Positions 25,147-34,843 are shown, counted from the first letter of the stretch. The stretch: 64,000 nucleotides of DNA from CAYTZH01 sp964442285 (GCA_964442285.1 CAYTZH010000008.1:1-64000), one strand, 5' to 3'. Made by a program: numbers and translations. Notes: a model not told the origin generated them from the letters alone.

Positions 25147-25809
25147 TCAGCGCCGGGGGCGCCCCGCGGCGACGAGCCCGAGCAGGCCCAGACCGAGGAG
25201 CCCGACCGAGCCGGGCTCCGGGACCGTGTAGAGCTGGTCGACGGAATTGATCTGGGCGAGGCCGGAGGGGTCTCCGTTCTCGGCCGCGAAGATCTCCTTG
25301 CCCACGTCGATGCTCGAGAGCCCGAGACCGGCGAAGCTGAGGTTCGCGGGCGGCGTGAGTGAGTCGAAGTCCTGGAAGACCGTGATGTCCCCGATCGGGG
25401 TCGAGCCGTCCATGAAGAAGTCGCCGACCTGGGCCAGGTTGCCCACGCCAACGACTTCGGCGTCGAAGTCGAGGAACGCACCCGTGATGGCCGCCCCGCT
25501 GAGCGTCGACACGGTGTACGAGACGCTGAGCTGGGCCGAGCGGCCCTCTGGCGCCACGAGGGGTCCGTCGATCCGGATCCCGCCCGCCACGTCGGTGACG
25601 GTGAACTGGCTGAAGTCGATGGTCGCGAAGGACGAGCCTTCGATGTAGCTGACGACGAAGTCGCTGAAGACCAGGTCGCCGCTGGTGATCGTCTGTCCCC
25701 CGGAGAGCTCCTCCAGGGTCAGGGTCACGGCGCCGGCCGAGCCGGACACCACCAACAAGCCGAGAGTCGCCGCGCACGTTGCGGCCCCCCTCCACAAACC
25801 GAGCAGCAT
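25147..25809 (-). CDS. PEP-CTERM sorting domain protein
   Basis: A 220-residue secreted protein. The N-terminal signal peptide (ATLGLLVVSGSAGA, cleavage near residue 28) leads to a beta-rich, Thr/Ser/Asp-rich body of no recognised function with no cysteine after the signal. The C-terminus is a textbook exosortase signal: VPEPGS, a hydrophobic helix (VGLLGLGLLGLVAA) and a basic end (GRPRR). It should be processed by an exosortase such as the one at 21935-22786. A GGAGG Shine-Dalgarno precedes the ATG at 25809. Confidence 0.93.
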   Translation of the reverse strand: MLLGLWRGAATCAATLGLLVVSGSAGAVTLTLEELSGGQTITSGDLVFSDFVVSYIEGSSFATIDFSQFTVTDVAGGIRIDGPLVAPEGRSAQLSVSYTVSTLSGAAITGAFLDFDAEVVGVGNLAQVGDFFMDGSTPIGDITVFQDFDSLTPPANLSFAGLGLSSIDVGKEIFAAENGDPSGLAQINSVDQLYTVPEPGSVGLLGLGLLGLVAAGRPRR

Positions 25810-25978
25810 GAGATCGCCTCCGGAAGATGCGATCCCGTCCCAGGGAGAAGGCTGCAGAGAGCCTTCAGTGGACTAAGTGTCGGCGGGGCGTGGAATGTGT
25901 CAGGGCGGTCGGAAAATGCCGAAAAAAATCCGGCCGCCGAGCGGTTTCTTCCGCCCCGTGGGGCATCCGGGGCCGGCG

Positions 25979-25993
25979 GTGCCCCTGGGGCAC
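25979..25993. repeat. GTGCCCC-T-GGGGCAC palindrome upstream of the sulfotransferase
   Basis: A 15-base palindrome with 7-bp arms lies 58 nt upstream of the sulfotransferase start. A related CCCCGTGGGG sits about 25 nt earlier. The 241-bp gap 25810-26050 also contains a short A-tract. The palindrome may be an operator, but the binding protein is unknown. Confidence 0.3.
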
Positions 25994-26050
25994 GGTTCCC
26001 CGGCGGCGGTTCCGGTACTCTCCGTCGCTCCCGAGGACTGGAGACGCCCC

Positions 26051-27061
26051 ATGCAGGATCGCCTCGTCTTTCTGATCGGCTCTCCCCGCTCCGGATCCAC
26101 CCTGCTGGCCCGGATGCTCGGGGCCCACTCCGCGATCTTCGGCCCCGACGAGCCGCACCTGATCACCCCCCTGGCCCACCTGGGCTACTTCGCCTCGGTG
26201 GAGCGCGCGCCCTACGACCCCGTCATCACCCGCCAGGCCATGCGCGTCCTGGTGGACGCGCTGCCGCGCGGCGAGGACGACTACCTCGACGCCATGCGCG
26301 CCTGCGCCGACACCCTCTACGGTCGCCTGCTCGAGGGCCGCGACGCCACGCTGCTGCTGGACAAGACGCCGGCCTACGCCCTGGTGCTGGACTTCCTGGC
26401 CCGGCTCTACCCCGAGGCCCGCTTCGTGGTCCTCACCCGCCACCCGTTCTCGATCTGGTCGTCCTACGTGGAGTCCTTCTTCGACGGCGACCACCGGGTC
26501 GCCCACGCCCACAATCCGATCCTGGAGCGCTACGTGCCGGCGATCGCGCGCTTCCTGCGAGAGCCGCCGGTGCCCTTCGTCCACGTCGCGTACGAGGCGC
26601 TCGTGGCGGATCCCGGGAGCCAGCTCGCCCGGATCTGCGCCCACCTCGAGATCCCCTTCGAGCCGGGCATGGTGGAGTACGGTGCCGCGCCGGAGGCGGG
26701 CCGCAAGGCCGCGGCGGGCCTGGGCGACCCGCGCACCGTCGCCAAGGAGTCGCGCCCCACGACCCGCAACGTCGGCCGCTGGGTCGGCGACATGGCGGGC
26801 GACGCCGACAAGGTGGACCAGGCCCGCGAGATCCTGGGCCGGCTCACGGACCCGGATCTGGCCACCTGGGGCTTCGAGCGCGCGGCCCTGGCCAAGGAGC
26901 TCGACGCGGTCCCGCTGGAGACCCCGCGCCGTCGGCGCAAGCTGGACCGCTACCTGCTGCAGCGCCGCCTCCTGGTGCGGCTGCGCCGGAACATCCACCG
27001 CAACGCGTTCGGCCGCCTCGTGCGTCGGGTGCGCGAGCTGTGCGACGTGCTGCTTCGCTGA
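26051..27061 (+). CDS. PAPS-dependent sulfotransferase family protein
   Basis: A 336-residue cytoplasmic enzyme with the sulfotransferase fold. The 5'-phosphosulfate loop is GSPRSGSTLLARML (residues 10-23), and the 3'-phosphate-binding strand is FVVLTRHPFSIWSS. The acceptor is unknown; related proteins act on glycans, lipids or small molecules. The basic C-terminal tail may bind membranes. The stop overlaps the next start by one base (TGATG), so it is co-translated with the protease. Confidence 0.85.
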   Translation: MQDRLVFLIGSPRSGSTLLARMLGAHSAIFGPDEPHLITPLAHLGYFASVERAPYDPVITRQAMRVLVDALPRGEDDYLDAMRACADTLYGRLLEGRDATLLLDKTPAYALVLDFLARLYPEARFVVLTRHPFSIWSSYVESFFDGDHRVAHAHNPILERYVPAIARFLREPPVPFVHVAYEALVADPGSQLARICAHLEIPFEPGMVEYGAAPEAGRKAAAGLGDPRTVAKESRPTTRNVGRWVGDMAGDADKVDQAREILGRLTDPDLATWGFERAALAKELDAVPLETPRRRRKLDRYLLQRRLLVRLRRNIHRNAFGRLVRRVRELCDVLLR

Positions 27062-28161
27062 TGGGCGGAGGGCTCCGGATCGCGCGGATCCTCGGCATCC
27101 CGATCCGCATCCACTTCAGCTGGCTGATCGTGTTCCTGCTCTTCACCCTCCTGCTCGCCGATCACCCGCGCCTCGCCGACCGCGGCCGCCTCGAGACCCT
27201 CTGGACCGCCGCCGCCACGAACCTGCTGTTCTTCGGCTCGCTCCTGCTCCACGAGCTCGGCCACAGCGCCATGGCGATCCGGCATCGGGTCCCGGTGCGC
27301 TCCATCACCCTGTTCGTCTTCGGCGGCGTCGCGGTGATGGAGCGCGAGCCCGAGACGCCCCGCATCGAGTTCGAGATCGCCGTCGCCGGCCCCCTGGTCA
27401 GCGCGCTGCTGGCGCTGGTCTTCACGCTGGCCGAGCGCGCTGCGCCGGCGGATGGCAGCGTCGCGTTCGCGGCCGGCTGGCTGGCCACCGGCAACTTCCT
27501 CGTCGCCGGCTTCAACCTGCTCCCGGGCCTGCCCCTGGACGGCGGGCGCATGCTCCGGGCCTTCCTGTGGGCGAGAAGCGGCAACGCGGGCGAGGCGGCC
27601 GTGCGCGCCGGACGCCTGGGACAGGCGCTCGGCTACGGCTTCATCGGGCTGGGCGCCGCCTCCGCGGTCACCGGAGCGCCCTTCGGCGGACTGTGGCTCC
27701 TGCTGGTGGGCGGGTTCCTCGCCCTGCTCGCCGGGGTCGCCGTCCAGCAGGCCTCCTGGAGCCGACTCGAGGGGCTCTCGGCGCGGGACGCCATGGGGCC
27801 GGAGCCCTCGCGGGTCGGCGCGGACGAGAGCGTCGCCAACTTCACCCGGCGCCAGGCCATGCGGGGCCGTCGCTGGGCCCTGGTGGAAGAGGCCGGCGGC
27901 GCGGTGGTGGGACTGGTCACCCTGACCGACGTGCGGCGTCTCGATCCGGACCGCTGGGAGGCCACGGCGATCCGCGCGGTGGCCACACCGCTCTCCGGCC
28001 TGGTGGTGGCGCGACCGGAGACCCCCCTGCGCGACGTCGCCATGGCCATGGGCGCGCGGCGGGTCGGCCAGATCCCCGTCGTGGAGGGGGACCGGGTCGT
28101 GGGGGCGGTCACCCGGGAGACCCTGGGCCGGCTCCTGGGGGCATCCGCAGGAGCCCCCTAG
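27061..28161 (+). CDS. site-2-type (M50) membrane metalloprotease with CBS domains
   Basis: A 366-residue intramembrane zinc protease. The zinc motif HELGH is at 64-68 within a membrane segment, and the second metal site is NLLPGLPLDGGR (about 155-166). Six or so membrane segments span residues 1-240. A cytoplasmic CBS pair follows (about 248-360), suggesting control by an adenosine nucleotide. This architecture resembles SpoIVFB and archaeal S2P-like proteases. The substrate is unknown. It is translationally coupled to the sulfotransferase. Confidence 0.9.
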   Translation: MGGGLRIARILGIPIRIHFSWLIVFLLFTLLLADHPRLADRGRLETLWTAAATNLLFFGSLLLHELGHSAMAIRHRVPVRSITLFVFGGVAVMEREPETPRIEFEIAVAGPLVSALLALVFTLAERAAPADGSVAFAAGWLATGNFLVAGFNLLPGLPLDGGRMLRAFLWARSGNAGEAAVRAGRLGQALGYGFIGLGAASAVTGAPFGGLWLLLVGGFLALLAGVAVQQASWSRLEGLSARDAMGPEPSRVGADESVANFTRRQAMRGRRWALVEEAGGAVVGLVTLTDVRRLDPDRWEATAIRAVATPLSGLVVARPETPLRDVAMAMGARRVGQIPVVEGDRVVGAVTRETLGRLLGASAGAP

Positions 28162-28195
28162 CCGACTGCCGGACCCGCTCGCGGGCCGCGCCGTG

Positions 28196-28204
28196 TGCTA
28201 TACA
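28196..28204 (+). promoter_or_regulatory. extended -10 promoter for the PqqA-like gene
   Basis: TGCTATACA is an extended -10 (TGn plus TATACA, 28199-28204). It ends 6 nt before the ATG at 28211, so transcription would begin on or next to the start codon and the mRNA would be leaderless. No -35 match is visible, as often for extended -10 promoters. Confidence 0.45.
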
Positions 28205-28210
28205 GCCCGC

Positions 28211-28375
28211 ATGCCGCCGACGTCTGCCTCCGTCCACACGCCCGCCCCCCGCGATCCGAACGCGCCTTCGGCTCCGCCGTCGACCTGGGAGCGGCCCTCG
28301 TGGTCGGTGGTCTCGCTGGATTGCGAGATCACGGCCTACGCCCCGGACGACGGAGGAGAGTCGCCGCTCTTCTAG
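28211..28375 (+). CDS. PqqA-like precursor peptide
   Basis: A 54-residue peptide with a Pro/Ser/Ala-rich leader (1-25) followed by WERPSWSVVSLDC and EITAYAPDD, ending in PLF. The arrangement W-x-x-P ... E-I-T-x-Y matches PqqA-type RiPP precursors, in which the Glu and Tyr of an E-x3-Y core are crosslinked by the radical-SAM enzyme PqqE; here these are Glu39 and Tyr43. The core is followed by an acidic tail and terminal Phe seen in PqqA-like peptides. No pqqB, C, D or E gene lies in this window. The DUF502 gene starts 8 nt after its stop. A GTG at 28193 is an alternative start, but the promoter position favours ATG 28211. Confidence 0.62.
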   Translation: MPPTSASVHTPAPRDPNAPSAPPSTWERPSWSVVSLDCEITAYAPDDGGESPLF

Positions 28376-28383
28376 GCGGCCCC

Positions 28384-29088
28384 ATGTTCCGACGCCTGGG
28401 CATCGCCCTCCGCCACGCACTCGCGCGCTACTTCGTCGCGGGCGTGCTGGCGTTCGCGCCGATCGGCATCACGATCTGGGCGATCTTCTGGATCATCGGT
28501 CGCCTGGACAACCTGGTGCTCCCGCACATCCTGCGCCTGCTGACGCCCGGCGACGTGGATCCGCCCGAGCTGCCGGTGGTCGGCGCCCTGGTCACCCTGG
28601 TGGTGATCATCATCCTCGGCGTCTTCGTCCGGCACCTGTTCGGGCACGAGCTGGTGCGGGCCTCCGAGCGACTGCTCCGCCGGGTGCCGGTGGCCCGGGC
28701 GATCTACGTGGCCGTGAAGCAGCTCACCGAAGCGATCTTCCAGCCGGGCAAGTCCAGTCAGTTCCGCCGGGTCGTCCTGATCGAGTATCCCCGCAAGGGC
28801 CTCTACGCCATCGCCTTCACCACGGGTCCCGCCCAGGGCATCGTCCAGACCAAGACGCCGGAGCGGATGATCAACTGCTTCGTGCCGACCACGCCCAACC
28901 CGACCTCCGGCTTCTACCTGCTGGTCCCGGAGTCGGACATCATCGAGGTGGAGCTGACCGTGGAGGACGCCTTCAAGCTGGTCATGTCCGCCGGCCTGGT
29001 GGCGCCCGAGAAGAGCGACGAGGGCGAGCTCGCCCTGCCGCCGGCCGTCGTGCCCGCCACCCCGCTGCCCCGCTCCCGGGAGGCCTGA
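28384..29088 (+). CDS. DUF502 family membrane protein
   Basis: A 234-residue inner-membrane protein. Two strong hydrophobic segments (about 14-40 and 65-90) precede a soluble domain with the DUF502 hallmarks FRRVVLIEYPRKGLYAIAFTTG and FVPTTPNPTSGFYLLVPESD. The family is widespread in Gram-negative bacteria and has no firmly established function. It starts 8 nt after the PqqA-like gene, so the two probably share a transcript. The C-terminal tail is Pro/Ala-rich and variable. Confidence 0.88.
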   Translation: MFRRLGIALRHALARYFVAGVLAFAPIGITIWAIFWIIGRLDNLVLPHILRLLTPGDVDPPELPVVGALVTLVVIIILGVFVRHLFGHELVRASERLLRRVPVARAIYVAVKQLTEAIFQPGKSSQFRRVVLIEYPRKGLYAIAFTTGPAQGIVQTKTPERMINCFVPTTPNPTSGFYLLVPESDIIEVELTVEDAFKLVMSAGLVAPEKSDEGELALPPAVVPATPLPRSREA

Positions 29089-29130
29089 GCCGCAGCACGA
29101 GAGCTGCAGCTGCAGGCCGGTACCTGCGGC
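29089..29130. terminator. possible hairpin after the DUF502 gene
   Basis: GCCGCAG (29089-29095) pairs with CTGCGGC (29124-29130), and the palindrome CTGCAGCTGCAG (29104-29115) lies between them. No T-tract follows. The 197-bp gap up to 29285 otherwise holds a TAGAAT box (29222-29227) that could drive the histidine kinase. Confidence 0.35.
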
Positions 29131-29285
29131 CCCGCCGCGAGCCGCGACGTCGCAAGGTGGCGGATTTCCTCGATTCCGCCCTGGGCACGGCGCTTGCTCT
29201 CCCCCGCCGCATGGGCCGGCGTAGAATGGTTCCTCGCGAGACGGCTTCCCCGGAGGGGGTTCGCTGGCGCGTGCTGGGAGAGTCG

Positions 29286-30409
29286 ATGGAAGACGACGAT
29301 CAGCAGGACATCCACGTGCGGGTCGGCCCGGGCGAGCTGCACATCCGACGGCCGCGCCGGCGCGGCCGCCATCGCCGCCGGGAGCCGGAGCGCCCGCACG
29401 AGCCCGCCCCGCCGCGGCGCCGACCCCGGCGGCGCGAGCGCACCCCGGAGGAGGAGGCCTACCGGGAGGCGCGCCGGGTGGCCAACGCCAAGGTGGGCTT
29501 CATGACCCACCTGGTGGCGTTCGGCTCCGTCTGCCTCTTCCTGCTCTTCGTCGCCGGCTTCCGGGTCGCCTTCATCGTGGCCATGTCCTGGGGGATCGGC
29601 CTGGCCCTCCACTACTTCGCGGTGATCATCGCGCCCGGTCTCCGCCGGCGGCTCGTCGACAAGGAGGTGGAGCGGCAGGTCTCCCGCACCGCGGCGAGCC
29701 AGCGCCAGGAACTCTCCGGCGCCCACGCCCGACACCTCGAGGAGCTCTCGGCCTCGATCGCCCACGAGATTCGCAACCCGATCACGGCGGCCAAGAGCCT
29801 GGTGGGGCAGATGGGCGAGGACCCGGCGGCCCAGGAGAACATCGAGTACGCCAAGGTGGCGCTCGAGGAGCTCGACCGCGTCGAGAAGTCGATCTCGCAC
29901 CTGCTGCGCTTCGCCCGCGACGAGGACGTGCGGATGCAGGAGATGCACCTGGCCGACGTGGTGGAGTCGGCCCTCGAGACCTTCCGCGACCGTCTGGACC
30001 GGCGCGGCGTGGTGGTGGCCCGCGAGCTGGCCCCCACCACGGTCCTGGACGGCGACCCGGAGAAGCTGCGCCGGGTAGTGATCAACCTGCTCGGCAACGC
30101 CCTCGACGCCTTCGACGAGGCCGGCACAGACGCGCCGCACCTGCAGATCCTGGCCGGCGAGAACCTGGCCGGGACCGAGGTCTGGGTCCGCATCCGCGAC
30201 AACGGCCCCGGCATCGAGCCGGAGCGCCTCGCGAAGATCTTCAGCCCGTTCTACACATCGAAGAGTCAAGGCACCGGCCTCGGGCTCGCCATCTCCAAGA
30301 AGGTGATCGACGCCCACGGCGGCAGCCTGCAGGCGGACTCGGAGCCCGGCAACGGCACCGAGTTCGTCCTGACCCTGCCCAAGCACCACGCCCAGCAGGA
30401 GAATCCATC

Positions 30410-30413
<4 letters not shown>
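29286..30413 (+). CDS. sensor histidine kinase
   Basis: A 375-residue inner-membrane kinase. A very basic N-terminus (residues 20-52) leads to a two-helix membrane domain (about 72-92 and 95-115) with almost no periplasmic part, so it may sense the membrane itself. The phospho-accepting His160 is in SIAHEIRNP. The ATPase domain has NLLGNALDAF (N box), DNGPGIEPE (G1), FSPFYTSK (F) and GTGLGLAI (G2). I chose ATG 29286, preceded by GGGAG; in-frame ATGs at 29211 and 29226 are alternatives. The stop overlaps the response regulator start (GTGA). Confidence 0.93.
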
Positions 30414-31810
<1,397 letters not shown>

Positions 31811-31861
31811 CACCGCGCCCCGAACCGCGCACCCATGTGCGCCGCACGAGGAGAGAAGACC

Positions 31862-32611
31862 ATGACCGACCGTCCCCGCAGCGTCCTCGGACGTCTCGTC
31901 CACCTCATCCGCGGCGCCCTCGCCGGCTGGGTGCGCGACCGGGAGCAGCGCAATCCCCAGGCCGTCTACGAGCAGGCGATCCGCGAGCGGACGCGTCACT
32001 ACGCCGACCTCAAGCACGGCGTCGCCGGCATCCTCTACATGCGCAACAAGGTCGAGGGGGAGATCGGCGGCCTGCGCGACGACCTCGCCCGCACCCACGA
32101 GGAGATCCGCACCGCGATCCGCCGCGGCGACGACGGCTCGGCCCTCGCGCTGATCGAGCGCAAGCAGAGCCTCGCCGACGAGCTCGAGCGGGCCGAGACC
32201 GAGGTGGAGAAGCTGCGGGCCGATGCCGAGGAGGCCCTCGGCAACCTCACCCGCTTTCGCGAGGAGATCCGCTCTCTCGAGCGCGAGCGGGTCCGGGTGG
32301 CCGCGACCCTGGCCAACGCCAAGGCCCGCCGCCGCATCCAGGAGGCCCTGGACGGCTTCTCGCTGGAGGGCGAGATGCGGGCCCTGGAGGACGTGCGGGA
32401 GTACGTGGCACGCGTCCGCACGGAGGGGCGCCTCGAGCAGGAGATCGAGGAGGCGGGCCTGCACTCGCGCCTGCGGGCGATCCGCGAGGAGACCCGCCAC
32501 GACGCCGCCCGGCGCGAGCTCGACGAGCTGAAGCATCGGCTTCGCCCGGCCGTGCTGCCGGCCGAGAGCGCGGCGGCGGCGGAGCCCGAGCTGGCCGCCG
32601 CGCGTTCCTGA
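31862..32611 (+). CDS. pspA: PspA/IM30 family protein
   Basis: A 249-residue, almost entirely alpha-helical coiled-coil protein of the PspA/Vipp1 (ESCRT-III-like) family, which binds stressed inner membranes. Residues 30-200 form the long helical hairpin (NPQAVYEQAIRERTRHYADL at its start), with strong Arg/Glu periodicity. The ATG at 31862 follows a good GAGGAG. It lies 51 nt after the response regulator gene, so the kinase, regulator and PspA are likely one envelope-stress unit. Confidence 0.85.
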   Translation: MTDRPRSVLGRLVHLIRGALAGWVRDREQRNPQAVYEQAIRERTRHYADLKHGVAGILYMRNKVEGEIGGLRDDLARTHEEIRTAIRRGDDGSALALIERKQSLADELERAETEVEKLRADAEEALGNLTRFREEIRSLERERVRVAATLANAKARRRIQEALDGFSLEGEMRALEDVREYVARVRTEGRLEQEIEEAGLHSRLRAIREETRHDAARRELDELKHRLRPAVLPAESAAAAEPELAAARS

Positions 32612-32689
32612 CGCCAGCGGCGACTCAGGCGTCGGCCCCGTTCCGCCGATCCGAGGCCCGAGCGCCAGCGGGGCGCCGGAGGCAGCGCC

Positions 32690-32914
32690 ATGGGCAGAAT
32701 CTTCGGAATCCTGCTGCTGGTCCTCGGACTCTGGGTCGGCCTGGAGCTCTACACCGAGGGCGTGCAGGGCGCCTTCGGGGGCGTCTTCGCCGGGGTCGAG
32801 GGCGAGGAGGACGGCGAGGAGCCGCGGCGCAGCCCGCTGCAGGCCGTGCGGGAGGCCGTGTCGGAGGACATGGAGCGGGGCGCGGCCCGCCGCGAGGCGA
32901 TGATCGAGGAGTGA
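32690..32914 (+). CDS. small single-pass membrane protein
   Basis: A 74-residue protein with one N-terminal membrane helix (residues 4-21, IFGILLLVLGLWVGLELY) and an acidic, charged cytoplasmic tail. I do not recognise a family. Its place right after pspA, and its size, are reminiscent of small Psp membrane proteins such as PspB/PspC, but there is no clear sequence match. Confidence 0.7.
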   Translation: MGRIFGILLLVLGLWVGLELYTEGVQGAFGGVFAGVEGEEDGEEPRRSPLQAVREAVSEDMERGAARREAMIEE

Positions 32915-32916
32915 GC

Positions 32917-32922
32917 TAGCTT
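32917..32922 (+). promoter_or_regulatory. TAGCTT box before the 89-residue membrane protein
   Basis: TAGCTT ends 7 nt before the ATG at 32930, with no Shine-Dalgarno, matching the leaderless pattern seen elsewhere in the window. It begins just after the previous stop codon. Confidence 0.3.
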
Positions 32923-32929
32923 GGTCGGG

Positions 32930-33199
32930 ATGAGCGATCCGTCGGACTCGATCGAGAAGCCCGACGCCGAGAAGACGCCCGCCCACAAGCGCTCGGCGGA
33001 CGGCACTCCCTTCGACAATCCGTGGTTCCTGCCGGGGCTGCTCACCCTGCTCGCGGTCTGGTTCGGCTACGACGGCTGGTTCAACCCCGAGATCGAGGCG
33101 GTGATGTTCAACCGGGTGGGCTTCGGCATCTGGGTGGCCCTGGCCCTCTACACCGGCCTTGGAGCCCTCCGCGAGACCCGCGCCAAGCGCGACGGCTAG
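32930..33199 (+). CDS. small two-helix membrane protein
   Basis: An 89-residue protein with a polar N-terminus and two hydrophobic segments (about 36-52, FLPGLLTLLAVWFGYDG, and 63-80, VGFGIWVALALYTGLGAL). Function unknown. It follows the PspA cluster and converges on the thiolase gene with a 19-nt gap. I chose ATG 32930 over a TTG at 32921. Confidence 0.65.
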   Translation: MSDPSDSIEKPDAEKTPAHKRSADGTPFDNPWFLPGLLTLLAVWFGYDGWFNPEIEAVMFNRVGFGIWVALALYTGLGALRETRAKRDG

Positions 33200-33218
33200 C
33201 TCACCTCGTCGCCCGGCT

Positions 33219-34424
33219 TCAGTCCCGAACCAGCAGCATGCAGCCGCCGAGCGGTCCCCCGCCCGCGGCGGCGACGCCCACCCGCGGCGAGCCGGGCACC
33301 TGGCGCGCGCCGGCGTCCCCGCGGAGCTGCAGCACCGCCTCGTGCAGGAATCCGTAGCCGTGGAGGCGCCCCGCCGAGAGCTGGCCACCGTGGGTATTCA
33401 GGGGGAGCGGACCGTCCCGGGCGATCCGCTGGCCGCCCTCCACGAAGGGCCCGCTCTCGCCCTTGCCGCAGAAGCCCAGCGCCTCGAGCCAGGCGAGGGT
33501 GATGAAGCTGAAGCCGTCGTAGAGCTCGGCGACGTCCACGTCGCCCGGTCGGAGGTCGGTGCGCTGCCAGAGCATGGCCCCCGCGTCCCGCAGCGCCATG
33601 GTGGTGAGATCGTCGAACTGGTCCCAGGACGGGCGCCCGCGGAGGGCGGTGCCCACCGCCTCCACCCGCACCGTGGGCGCACGCAGATCCCGGGCCGCGT
33701 CCACGTGGGAGACCACGAAGGCCGTGGCGCCATCGCAGGGCGCGTCGCAGTCGAAGAGCCCGAAAGGCGTCGAGATGACCCGCGCGTTCAGGTAGTCCGC
33801 CATGGACATGGGGTCGCGGTAGATCGCCTTCGGGTTCAGGGCGGCGTTCTTGCGGGCGTTGAGGGCGATCTGCCCGAGCTGCTCCCGGGTGGTCCCGTAC
33901 TCGTGGAAGTGACGCTGGGCGAACAGGGCGATCCAGTTGGCCGCCGAGAAGGCCCGGTACGGCAGGCTCCACTGCATGGTGCCCGAGGCGCGGAAGCCGC
34001 CGCCCCCTCCCCCGCCGCCCCCGAACGCGGCGGCGACACCGGTGCCCCGACCCTGCGCCGCAGCGGTCGCCTCCCAGACGCTGCGAAAGCAGAGTACGTG
34101 GCGCGCCAGGCCGCAGGCGACGGCCATGCAGGCGTTGACCACCGATCCGAGCTGGCCGGGCTGGTCGGGGCCCCCGTCGAACCAGGCGAGCTCGAGGCGC
34201 AGCGCGTCGTGCACCTCCTGGATCCCGGCCCCGCTGAAGCCGCCGGGACCCATGTTGCCCGGGTAGGTGGAGAGCCCGTCGATGTCCTCGCGGGACAGAC
34301 CCGCGTCCTCGATCGCGGCGATGCAGGCGTCGAGGGTCAGCTCGAGGGGGTCGCGAAAGAGGCGTCGACCCACGTCCGACTGCCCGATGCCGGTCACCGC
34401 CGCGCGGCGCTCCAGGACCTCCAC
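33219..34424 (-). CDS. thiolase-fold protein of the SCP2/Ltp type (candidate side-chain aldolase)
   Basis: A 401-residue thiolase-like protein in a two-gene unit with a DUF35 protein. VNACMAVACGLARHVLCF is the nucleophile region, and NTHGGQLSAGRLHGYGFLHEA and GGGPLGGCML are C-terminal active-site segments. A run of nine glycines sits near residue 137. Known thiolase-fold/DUF35 pairs such as Ltp2 with the ChsH2 DUF35 domain are retro-aldolases releasing a short acyl-CoA from steroid side chains; other SCP2-type proteins are true thiolases. The gene pairing favours the aldolase, but this is inference. GTG at 34424, 2 nt after the DUF35 stop. Confidence 0.82.
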   Translation of the reverse strand: MEVLERRAAVTGIGQSDVGRRLFRDPLELTLDACIAAIEDAGLSREDIDGLSTYPGNMGPGGFSGAGIQEVHDALRLELAWFDGGPDQPGQLGSVVNACMAVACGLARHVLCFRSVWEATAAAQGRGTGVAAAFGGGGGGGGGFRASGTMQWSLPYRAFSAANWIALFAQRHFHEYGTTREQLGQIALNARKNAALNPKAIYRDPMSMADYLNARVISTPFGLFDCDAPCDGATAFVVSHVDAARDLRAPTVRVEAVGTALRGRPSWDQFDDLTTMALRDAGAMLWQRTDLRPGDVDVAELYDGFSFITLAWLEALGFCGKGESGPFVEGGQRIARDGPLPLNTHGGQLSAGRLHGYGFLHEAVLQLRGDAGARQVPGSPRVGVAAAGGGPLGGCMLLVRD

Positions 34425-34426
34425 GG

Positions 34427-34843
34427 CTAGCCCGCGTCCGGCTCGAACAGGGGGATGTAGACGTCGTCGTCCCGGGCCTCGAAGACCACCCGGACCGGCA
34501 TGTCGCAGCGCACCGCCTCGGGCGCGCAGTTCACCAGGTTGGTCATCAGGCGGACCTCCGGCACCTCGGCGATCTCCACGATCGCGATCACGTAGGGGTC
34601 GCTGCCGTCCGGAATCCAGGCCTGATGATTGATGGTGTAGCTGGCGACGGTCCCGCGCCCGGACACCGCCTCGGGCGCGAGGTTCTTGCTCAGGCAGGTC
34701 GGGCAGACCGGCTGCGGCGGGTGGATCCAGGTGCCGCAGTCGTTGCAGCGCAGGAAGCGGAGCTCGCCCGCGGCCCCGCCGCGCCAGAAGTGCTCGTTCT
34801 GGGGCGTGACCCGGGGCAGCACGCGAAAGGGAAGCTCGCCCAC
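34427..34843 (-). CDS. DUF35 (Zn-ribbon/OB-fold) protein, partner of the thiolase
   Basis: A 138-residue protein with an N-terminal zinc ribbon (Cys33, Cys36, Cys47, Cys50 in CNDC and CPTC) and a C-terminal OB fold. DUF35 proteins are obligate partners of thiolase-like enzymes and help bind the acyl-CoA. It is encoded between the TetR regulator and the thiolase on one transcript. GTG at 34843, 9 nt after the tetR stop. Confidence 0.9.
   Translation of the reverse strand: MGELPFRVLPRVTPQNEHFWRGGAAGELRFLRCNDCGTWIHPPQPVCPTCLSKNLAPEAVSGRGTVASYTINHQAWIPDGSDPYVIAIVEIAEVPEVRLMTNLVNCAPEAVRCDMPVRVVFEARDDDVYIPLFEPDAG

Noticed and set aside
25810..26050. A sigma54 promoter for the PEP-CTERM gene, as known for PrsR-regulated PEP-CTERM genes
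   Set aside because: No TGGCAC-N5-TTGC match on either strand in this gap.
28196..28375. Regarding the 54-residue frame as a random small frame
   Set aside because: It has a promoter-like extended -10 at the right place, tight spacing to DUF502 and a PqqA-type E-x3-Y core, so it was kept as a real candidate.
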